Shown in pieces: positions 55,690 to 64,000 of a DNA stretch of 64,000 nt. The translations under genes and the position numbers were made by a program. Below the pieces are notes generated by a model that worked only from the letters and a program-made list of their open reading frames with translations, was not told the origin of the DNA and did not search any database. This DNA comes from Macrotis lagotis (taxonomy: Eukaryota; Chordata; Mammalia; Peramelemorphia; Peramelidae): contig NC_133661.1 in the NCBI RefSeq assembly GCF_037893015.1, positions 187,063,203 through 187,127,202 of the forward strand. Reading direction: 5' to 3'. How positions within the stretch are numbered: position 1 is the first letter of the stretch; every line of letters starts with the position of its first letter.

Positions 55690-55885
55690 TTTCTTAGTTT
55701 TTTCAGTTATCTTTCTTAACAGTGGCCTTGTCTTTACATAAAAAAAATATTCTCCCGGTTCTTCTTATGTCGTTGTGCTAATACATACTACTTGGAAGTC
55801 TCTGAAATCATCATTTCTTACAGGACAATAATATTCCATTACATTCAGTACTACAATTTGTTCAGTCATTCCCCAACTGCCTAAG
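55690..55885 (-). mobile_element. L1 3'-region fragment, antisense
   Basis: 'caggacaataatattccatt' and 'gttcagtcattccccaactg' are antisense to L1 ORF2 C-terminal coding sequence. Confidence 0.6.
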
Positions 55886-56654
55886 AGAAAATCTAAGAGA
55901 ATCTTCTTGGATTTCCTTTCTTTTCATTGCTGAATAAACCAACCAATTGACTAGCAAGTTCACTACCAACCCTCCTGAGTGAATGATTCTAAGTTCAGAT
56001 TCTGAATAAAACAACTTTACCTCCATATTAACTTTTCCTATGTAACTGTCAATGGGATATGGGAAAAGGGGATAGGAATGAAAGAAAAGAAAAAAAGAAA
56101 AAGAAAAGAAAAGAAAGTTAGACCCGTGAAAAAGGCATAAACATGTCAGATTCAATCTTCCCTAGGATCCATTAAAGGTCACTAATCTATGCAAAGCCTC
56201 TAGGATACCTCACTTGATTACTTTAAACCTATTAAGTTCTGGTCTGACTCTGGGAAGCACAAAATTGGTGTGAAGACTTACTAGGCAACAAAAACTACTG
56301 AGAAAAATAAGCAGACTGGCAGAAATTAGGGTTAGGTTAATAATTCATCATGTTCCAAATAGATGTATGACCTAAATATGAAATCATACATAAATTAGAG
56401 AAAAAGGAAAAGATAAACATTTTAACAATATGAAGGAAGACTTCTTGGCAAGCAAGGAATAGAGCTAATCATATAAGATAAAAGGGACAATTTTGATTAT
56501 ACAAAATTAAATATCTTTTTTTTCACCAATAGACAAAGAATCAGAATTAGAAGAGATATGGTTAAATGTGGAAAATTTTTGCAGCAAATACCTTTGACAA
56601 AGATGTGTTATCCAAAATATATATATAGAAAACCTGATTTAAAATTCAACCCTA

Positions 56655-56833
56655 GAAGCATATGACTTTGCCCTACCCCTATGCCTTTGCTAAGTCACTT
56701 AACCCTTTTTTACCTCAGTTTCCTCATCTGTAAAATAAGGTGAAAAAGTTAAAAACAAATCCTTCCCATATTTTTGCCAAGAAAACCTCACACAGGGGTC
56801 ATGAAAAGTTGGACACAACTGAAATGACTGAAT
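56655..56833 (+). repeat. tRNA-derived SINE with RTE-type tail
   Basis: 'cctcagtttcctcatctgta' and 'gggtcatgaaaagttggaca', then 'caactgaaatgactgaa', inserted into the L1 copy. Confidence 0.75.
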
Positions 56834-56852
56834 CCAAATATATGGGGATATT

Positions 56853-56857
<5 letters not shown>

Positions 56858-56900
<43 letters not shown>

Positions 56901-56916
56901 TACATACATATGTGTA
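56858..56916. repeat. (TA)n microsatellite
   Basis: About 19 TA units followed by CATA/TGTA variants. Confidence 0.95.
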
Positions 56917-57182
56917 TATATGAATTTAGAACAGATAATTCTCAAAAGATGAAATACTAGTTATCAGCTGTCATACTAAAACCATGTTCTGAATAATAAT
57001 TAGAAAAGTGTAAATTAACTGACTCTGAAGTTTATCCCATCCCACCCTTACATCAACTAGAAGATAAAAAAAATGACAAATATTAGAAGGGTTGCAAAAA
57101 AAACAGGCATAGTAAAGTCTTCTAAGTGCCACTGTGAATTAGTCCAACCATTCCAGAAAACAATTTGAGCTACATCCTAAAA

Positions 57183-57255
57183 GTCACACACACACACACA
57201 CACACATATACACATATATGTATATATTTACATATACATATATATATATATAATA
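57183..57255. repeat. (CA)n/(TA)n compound microsatellite
   Basis: CA units, then CATATA and TA units. Confidence 0.95.
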
Positions 57256-57349
57256 TAGTTTAGTACCTTTTTTCTATCTTTCCTTTCTTCTTCCTTTTAT
57301 CACTTTTTTTATTTTTTCATTAACCATTTGTCTTCTTTCTTTGTGATTA

Positions 57350-57507
57350 ACCTTTTTTTTTTTGGCTTTTGTAAGGCAATGGGTTTAAGTGACTTGCCCA
57401 AGTTCACACAGCTAGGCAATTATTAAGTGGATGAGGCCTGATTTAAACTCAGGTACTCCTGACTCAAGGGCCAGTGTTCTATCCACTGCACCACCTAGCC
57501 ACCCCCA
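57350..57507 (-). mobile_element. Marsupial short SINE, antisense
   Basis: Flanked by ttaaccttttt / tttaaccttttg. Full-length with several substitutions. Confidence 0.9.
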
Positions 57508-57624
57508 TATTTAACCTTTTGATAAAAAAAGGATAACTCCAGGTTTTGTTTGTTTCCTAACCTTCTATCCCCTTGTGAGTCATTGTTGGGGACTTAAATA
57601 TATAGTCAAATCTTCAAGTGTCAT

Positions 57625-58146
57625 TGTGCAGGGGTCTAGCCTCTGCGGGGTCCTTGGAACCTGACAGGAAGGATAGAGTCAGAGAAATGAGTTGAGTCAA
57701 CAAGTGGGTAAAGGCAGGAGCAGGTTGACTGACTGTCAGCTGCTTAAATTTATTTTTATAGTCTCAGAATCATATCAAACAAGCAAACTAAAATCATTTC
57801 CTTGGTTACAAAAGTGTACAATTTTCATCATTAATCATATAGTTCATATGGTTACAAGTTTGATCATGTAGTGGTTATAAGTGTGATTATCAATCATGTA
57901 GTTAATTTTCTTGTCCCTGCTCAGACCGCGATGACCTTAACCTGCCTGTTGCCTAGTTGCTGCATAGTAAAGTTATTAATTAAACAGAACTTTCCTTATA
58001 ATAATCTTTAATATAATTTGTTTAATGGAATGCTTTTATGTTTTTGTGCGGCATATGTAATATTTTTCAATATGTTCCCTTGACAACCTATAGTGAGAGT
58101 AGTTATGTTTGTCCACCTGTCCGTTGGCTCCTTCAATAACCAATTT
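57625..58146 (-). mobile_element. Endogenous-retrovirus LTR, minus strand
   Basis: On the minus strand the 3' end is 'gctagacccctgcaca' (57,625), preceded by a TATA-like 'actataaaaataaatttaag' about 120 bp upstream, as in betaretrovirus-like LTRs. The 5' edge is placed at a TG after a purine tract ('gggctgaaaggaaaat') near 58,146, which would be the polypurine tract. The 5' boundary is approximate. Confidence 0.5.
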
Positions 58147-58149
58147 TCC

Positions 58150-58586
58150 TTTCAGCCCTTGTTGGTAGACGCTACGGTTTCTATGACTTTTTATTCTTTC
58201 CCAATAAACTAAGGCTGTTAGAGTTCACATATGGGTTACCTATACTATTCTTTCACCATCTTTATCATATATTCCTGTGTATGATAATGGGGGCAAAATT
58301 GTTAATTTCCCTGGAATTCTATCTGACCCAACTTGTATCTGTTTTCCCTGTATATATTCTGATGTCTCCCTGGAACTCCCAGTGCTGTATTTTCCAAAGA
58401 TTTTATAATGTTGAAGCCTTTTGTATGCCTCAAGGAGAGGCAGTCCTGTTAAATTTGGACAGAGTTCAAAATCTGTTTTATTCAAGGAATTTCTCTGAAA
58501 TCCTTCCTTTATAGTCATTCCACTATTAGGATGAGTAAGTTTTGCAATCAATAATAGACCTATAAATATGGGTATACATGGAATCC

Positions 58587-58618
<32 letters not shown>

Positions 58619-58790
58619 TGAAGAAGGAGATGTTGTTCCATCAGGCAGTGTGACTGCCTTGAGTCTTCTTGCCACAACTGTGTCAAACAGCTTAGAGACT
58701 CTGGCTTTCAACATCATTGGAACTCTATTTTCTGCTGTTCCAACTACCAAGTCTAGATTCAAAGTCCTTTTGTTTCAGCAGTGAGGAGGG
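58150..58790 (-). mobile_element. Probable 3' internal sequence of the same retroviral insertion
   Basis: Immediately upstream (minus strand) of the LTR, two overlapping open frames (58,686-58,240 and 58,762-58,526) run through a (TA)n tract. They sit where the end of an env-type gene would be, but I recognise no conserved env or pol motif. Their length is partly due to the repeat. Decayed; not functional. Confidence 0.25.
58590..58620. repeat. (TA)n tract
   Basis: About 13 TA units with one CATA. Confidence 0.95.
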
Positions 58791-59700
58791 TCTAATTGAT
58801 TTTATTTTGGTCATATTAAAGATGCCATTGGACCAACTGAAGCTGGATTTTAAGTTCACCCCTTCCCTCCATGAGGATTGAATCTATTGCTGAATCTCCT
58901 AATTATTACATTTCTACCAGGTGAGTATGCTCCTTCTGGGGAAAGAAAGTAACAGTATTAAATGCCATGGGAGAAATTATAGAAAGCTTTAGAGGTAAAT
59001 TTTTCCTGATTCTTCAGATGTCAGAAATCTCTTCTGGACTTCCAACATCTTCAGAATTCTCTTCCCAGACTCATTCTTGTCACTTTAAATTAGGGAATTT
59101 TGATATTTTTAGACTGGAGTCAAAAAGGGGAGACTTGCTAATTGTCTTCAAGTCAATGGAAGATTGTTGTCCAAGGAGTAATGCTAAGAGCTCAGATATG
59201 TAAAAGAGAATGAACTGAATATAAAGCCTGAAAATTTTGGGTAAGCATAAGAAGGTACACCCAGAAAGCAGAGTTGAAGCAAAAAATTAAGAATTTAGAG
59301 AAGAGTTTCATTGTTTGGTAAAGATGAGAGCATACTTTCTATTCTCATATTATTCAAGAGATGGAGGCAGATAGCTTCAATGAACAGGTAAAAACTTGAT
59401 CACTTTTTTTCACATTCAAACCAATTAGACTCAAAGACTATTTATAAGTTGAATCTAGAAAGGAATTTGAGAAAAAACAAACTTACCTTAAAGATATCTT
59501 AAAGATTTGAGGCAAAATGGTCAATAAGATTCAACCTTTTCTGGGACATCAGAGGAGTCCATCAAAGGGTGAGACATCTTGAGAAAATAAAGGCCTACAT
59601 AATGAAATATAATGAATACAAAATTTTAGAGCTTGAAGAGATGACAGAGATCATTTAATATAATTAATATAATTGCCTCATTCAATAGATAAAGAAAATA
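58791..59700. other. Intergenic, nothing recognised
   Basis: No supported coding or repeat feature on either strand. Confidence 0.35.
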
Positions 59701-59711
59701 GAGCTGCTAGA

Positions 59712-59797
59712 GGATAGAGTAAATAAAGCATTATAGAGTCAGGAGGACCTGACTTCAAATCTGGACTCAGAAACTTTGTGACCCTGGGCAAGCCAAA
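59712..59797 (+). repeat. Degraded SINE
   Basis: 'atagagtcaggaggacctga' and 'gtgaccctgggcaagcc' are remnants of a tRNA-derived SINE. Confidence 0.6.
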
Positions 59798-60171
59798 AAA
59801 ATAAACATAAAACAAAATAGATAAAGAAATAGACTGAGGGAGGCTGAGACTTGTTCTAGGTCAAATAGCCAGGGCTGACTTTTGTCCCTGGGACTCAAGA
59901 CAAAAAGTAAGGGGAGAAAATAGCATAGGGGTGAGTGAAAAACACCCCCAAAAGGGTATTGTCTACTTTATAGTGAAAGACAACAGGTGGTCAAAGGAAA
60001 CAAAAACCCCTTGGGGACAGTCATTCAGATAATTGGGAGAGGAATTCAGGGTTGGTTTTCTTTTCCTCTTATTTGTCTGATCAACTCAGTTGAGAATCCA
60101 AATATTCTAGGTCATGATTTAATGGACTCCAGACCCATCAAGATCCTTCTGCTATTAAGAATGCTGGGTGG

Positions 60172-60308
60172 GGTGGCTAGGTGGAGCAGTGAATAGAGCG
60201 CCAGCCTAAGAGTCAGGAGTACCTGGGTTCAAATCCTATATCAGACATTTGATAATTACCTGGCCGTGTGGCCTTAGGCAAGCCACTTAACCACATTGCC
60301 TTGAAAAA

Positions 60309-60342
<34 letters not shown>
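60172..60342 (+). mobile_element. Marsupial short SINE with long A-tail
   Basis: 'ggggtggctaggtggagcag' to 'aaaaatctaaaaaaa', with ~30 A residues. Flanked by gaatgctggg / gagtgctggg. The long tail suggests a relatively recent insertion. Confidence 0.92.
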
Positions 60343-60343
<1 letters not shown>

Positions 60344-61975
60344 TGCTGGGGATTCTTGTTTCATCTTAGAGAAAAAAAGATCATTTTCCTCTATTCACTC
60401 AGGGTTGAATCTGGAGGCAAAATTCAGAAACTCCTTCTCTATGATTAACTTCCAAATGTGTTGTATGGGATAGAAGTTTTCTCAATAACTATGTCTAATG
60501 ACCTTTTCTTCTGATAACTATCTTCATTTCACCAAGAGTACTTCTTTTGGGCATGACTGCTCAGATTATCTGATAGGAAAGTGAGTGCCTGATGTCCTCT
60601 AGTGGCCATTTCGATAATACTTTTCTATTCATTCTTATCTTCTATCCCTTCTCCAACACACCTATGATCTGGTTAATTAGTGGAGCACTAAGGCTATCGA
60701 TGAGTAATTTCTTACTCTTTCCACATGAGCAGCTCATCTTCACTTTCTGTAATTTTGTTCTATATTGGTATTACTTCCTTCTGTACTTCTTTAATGTTCC
60801 TCATTGGTTATGTATTAAAAAAATGACAAATATTATAAGGATATCAAACCGAGTTTTTTTTGTCCATTGTATCATGTGATCTCATTACACCATTTGATAA
60901 TGATCTAAGATAGGGAATCCAGAATTGAACATAATATTCTAGATATGATCTATCTAGAACAGATGTCAGGAGAACTTGAGGTACCATAAAATACAACCAA
61001 TATCAGGCAAGTTCTTTTGACATCAGTAGACAAAATAGGTCTTGTTCTTAAGCATCTCTGGAATGTAGGCCATCAAAATGAGTAGAGAAAAGTAAAGATA
61101 GCCTGGAGTAGAGTTGGCTCTATAGTCTCATTTTGAATAATGCTCTCTTTCTACCTTGGAGTTATTTCTCTATAAACGTGTCTCCTTTTCCTATTAATCC
61201 TCCCTATACTGCCACATATAAAGCTTTTTGCACAGGGTGATCAAAGTGATGATAACCAACAAGTGAGGACAGGAGATAGAGATATATGGGAGTCACATAA
61301 AAAATGGGCTGGGAGGGCAGGTGGATGTTTTGTTTTTTTCTTCCTCATTTTCTTTCACCTTCTTTATTAAATCTCCAAAGGAGAGATAGCTCCCTCTCAT
61401 GACAACTTTTCAAGTATTGTTGCTGGAATTTTGGTCACTATGGCGCCTTGCAATTTCATTTCAGCTGGGTAGTTCTAGCATCATCATGTGCAAATATCCA
61501 AGATTAATGGCCCCCCAAATAATAGATATTGCAACAAGATGCTACAAATCAATGCACCTATCAAGAAGTGTAAATACATGAACACTTTCCTATTTGACAA
61601 TTATGAGAGTATCAGTAATGTTTGTTTAATCTGTAAATATTCAAAGGAGAACTCACATTCAAAATTTTCATAACTAAATGTAGATTAGAGGTTATTATCC
61701 CAAGTGCTTATACCAGGGCACTTCTGAAATGGCATATTTTGTTGCTGCCTTTAAGGCCTTCTTGGCAGAAGGAGAGCATAAATGTAAATTGCTTCCTGTG
61801 TATTTGGAAACCACCATTTGGGGTCCAAGTCCCATCCTTATATCTACTTGATTTCTAACCTTCCATTATTTTTCCTATTATGGAAATCTGTTTCTTTCTT
61901 TCTTTCATTTTCTTTCTTCCTTTCTTTGTCATTGCTTGAGTTTTTTTCCATAAAATAGTATTGAAATGTTTTACA
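60343..61975. other. Intergenic, nothing recognised
   Basis: Contains a (TTTC)n tract at about 61,889-61,925. Short frames at 61,399-61,673 overlap each other and have no family features. Confidence 0.35.
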
Positions 61976-62120
61976 TGATTGCACATATATAATCTATATA
62001 AGATTACTTATTGTCTCAGAGAGGGGTAAGAAGAGGGAGGAAGAGAAACTGCAACTCCAAACTTAAAATGAATGTTAAAATTAATTTTACATGTAATTTG
62101 GGGGGAAATAAAATATTTTT
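61976..62120 (+). mobile_element. L1 3' terminus, sense
   Basis: 'agaggggtaagaagagggag', 'atgaatgttaaaattaattt' and 'catgtaatttggggggaaat' then aaaatattttt, the terminal 150 bp of marsupial L1. The order parallels the antisense copy at 18.5 kb. Confidence 0.75.
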
Positions 62121-63515
62121 TAAATTGCTTTTCTGTCTACTTATCTATCAACTATCTATGTAGAAACTATCTATCAATATATATATATGTGTGTGTGTAG
62201 ACTCTATCTAGCTATCTAATTAATGTCTCTCTCCTGATTTAAAATATCATAAATGAACATGGGAAAGAGACTTATCCTTTTTATGCTGTACTGCAAGAGT
62301 TGGATTAAGCCAGATATGTTGTGCCAATTTCAATAAAGGCCTCTTTGCATCCAACTGTGGGAAATCATTTGTTATAAGTAAAAGGATGATTTGACCTATG
62401 ATTTCATTAGCACAGGGAACTAACCCCGAATTGAGGAAACTTCCACTAGCAATGAGTGAACTCCCTCTTAGAACACTGATAAATTGTGATTTGCCCAGGG
62501 TCACATAGTCAATGTGTGTCAGAATTGAAATTGGATGTCAGATTTTCTTGATTTCCACACTAGTTTTCAAACTTCTGAACTAGATTGATTCTTTTGTTAC
62601 TAGTTACTGAAAAAAGGTCTAAAAATAATTGTTTTGAAGGAAACTATTCTAGTGTTCATTTGAAGGTAGGACTGAAGATACTAAAGGGGATGATGGGATT
62701 ATAATGATAGAAAATATCATTAGTAGCTGGAGCATTTGTGCTTTGGTAAAAAAGGAAAGAGACCTGAGTAAGGGGAGAGTCAGAGATTAGGAATAGGAGA
62801 TAGATAACTTTTCTTTCCAATTAATTGGGAGAATCCAGAATCCAGACAAACTTATGGGGTAGAATGGTTACTTCTTGTATGGGAAGAATAATTAAGAGGA
62901 GAAAATGACTCCACTATTTGGAGACAAAATGTTTAGAAAATAGATGATCCAGATATGCTAATTCAGTACTAAGGTTGAAAGAATGAGCAGCATTGTTTTC
63001 ATCAAGCAATCACTCAGCCAATAAACACTTAATAGATTAATACCAACACAAAAATAAGGATACTCAAGACAGTATAGTGTCATGGAAACAGAGTATCAAT
63101 AGCATCAAGGAGAAGGAAGGTATACATAGGATCATAGATTTTTGAAGTGAAAGAGACCTGAAGAGGTCATGTCCAACCACCTCAATATATTAATAATATT
63201 AATAACATTTAATTAACTTATTTTGATTAAATTAATTAATAATAATTATTAGTTGTAATAGCAGCTAACTTTATAAAGTACTTTGTTTTGTAAAATATTT
63301 TATAAAACATTTTAAAGTGTTTCATTCATATAATTTAATCTTCACAAGAATCCTACTAAGTAGGAAAGAATATATCTTTTTTATAAAGAACCTATTATGT
63401 TCCAGGCATTCTACCAAGTACTTTATAATTGTTATATTATCTCATTTTAGTAATATTTTGTGTTACATTTTCCATTTTTTGCAAATGAGCACAATGAGAT
63501 TGAGAAAAGTAAAGA
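62121..63515. other. Intergenic with MIR-like scraps
   Basis: 62,460-62,560 ('tgatttgcccagggtcacat') is an antisense MIR scrap. 63,120-63,190 resembles the old repeat seen near 3.56 and 13.97 kb. 63,180-63,300 is very AT-rich. No gene seen. Confidence 0.4.
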
Positions 63516-63524
63516 AGCAGGAGC

Positions 63525-64000
63525 TTGTGCTTACTCATCTTCAGACTGAGTGTTTTGATCCTTCTTGGGCTCACAGGTAAAATATTTCAATATTTTTCAA
63601 TGGTCTTCCTCTTCTTTCTCTGCTTGCTCATTTCCCCAGCCTTAGCCTGTTTTGGGGGTGCTTCCTGAGCTTTTGGGACACTCCCACAAAGATCTCAGTG
63701 TGTGAGGCTCTGTCTTCCCTCCTGGTCTGTGAATGACTCTATGTGCCCCCCTCTGCCATGGGGCTGAGGTGAGGGGGGCCCTGCTGTTCTATGGGGAGGC
63801 CTGGACTGCAATCAGGATCTGAATGTGGTCAGAGCCCCAGCATCCTGTTCCAGGGTCAGAGATCTGCAGTCTCTCTCTTCACTCCCCTCCCTAGGATCAA
63901 TGGGCTCATGCCCTGGGGGCTCCTGCTTACCAGCTCGGCCTGCTTCTGTTTCCTAGATCTGGGCTGTGGTGGCCACACTGCTTGCTGTGTGCCCTGAGGG
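63525..64000 (-). mobile_element. HAL1/L1 5' UTR plus ORF1 start only
   Basis: Aligns at about 90% with 26,490-26,962: 'cttcagactgagtgttttga' (start of ORF1, antisense) to 'ctccctaggatcaatgggct' (5' UTR). The rest of ORF1 and the 3' UTR are missing on the left. The 5' UTR runs past the window edge. Confidence 0.85.

Larger units (their letters stand above)
56300..57180 (+). mobile_element. L1 ORF2 3' portion, sense, interrupted
   Basis: 'aggaagacttcttggcaagc', 'gataaaagggacaattttga', 'gacaaagatgtgttatccaa', 'gaacagataattctcaaaag' and 'tccaaccattccagaaaaca' follow the standard order of the ORF2 C-terminal third. A SINE and a (TA)n tract interrupt it. No intact frame. Confidence 0.75.

Overview
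The window is vertebrate nuclear DNA, most likely from a marsupial. It contains one intact multi-exon gene in a repeat-rich background. The lineage call rests on some two dozen copies of a roughly 150-bp tRNA-derived SINE that ends in 'gccttgcaaaaacctaaaaaa', on related longer SINEs with an RTE-type tail, and on marsupial-style L1, HAL1-like and L2 fragments. There are no operons, CRISPR arrays or bacterial signals. The species cannot be named from the sequence alone.

Region 1-8,860 is flanking DNA with old SINEs, a hAT-like relic and a (CA)n tract. Positions 8,860-14,770 hold KLHL33 on the + strand. It has a probable promoter with a perfect MEF2 motif, a putative non-coding first exon, and four coding exons (9,344-10,073; 12,220-13,144; 13,626-13,793; 14,262-14,766). 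These join in frame into a 775-residue BTB-BACK-Kelch protein with two BTB-like segments. Intron 2 carries a decayed copy of part of the preceding coding exon, and intron 1 a near-perfect inverted repeat.

Region 15-43 kb is mostly repeats. It holds two HAL1-like elements (L1 ORF1 joined directly to a 3' UTR, without ORF2), an L2 copy, L1 3' fragments, a solo LTR at 32.8-33.4 kb, a probable 3'-UTR retrocopy at 27.4-28.8 kb, and a decayed minus-strand coding remnant near 40.4-41.0 kb that resembles an integrin-alpha propeller.

At 43,426-43,587 (+) lies an exon matching telomerase-associated protein 1 (TEP1). It has intact splice sites and the same 54-codon length as the recalled human segment, but an in-frame TAG at codon 8. 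Weaker TEP1-like remnants follow at 44.04, 44.3 and 45.07-45.26 kb. In human 14q11.2, KLHL33 and TEP1 are neighbours in the same orientation, so this looks like a decayed TEP1 locus in conserved synteny, and it is the most interesting observation here.

Region 46-64 kb has a near-complete HAL1-like element (46.0-48.8 kb), an ancient ~2-kb repeat family, L2 and L1 pieces, a second LTR with some internal sequence (57.6-58.8 kb), and at the right edge a detached 5' fragment of a HAL1/L1 element. Repeat identities come from sequence recall, not a database search, and boundaries are approximate.
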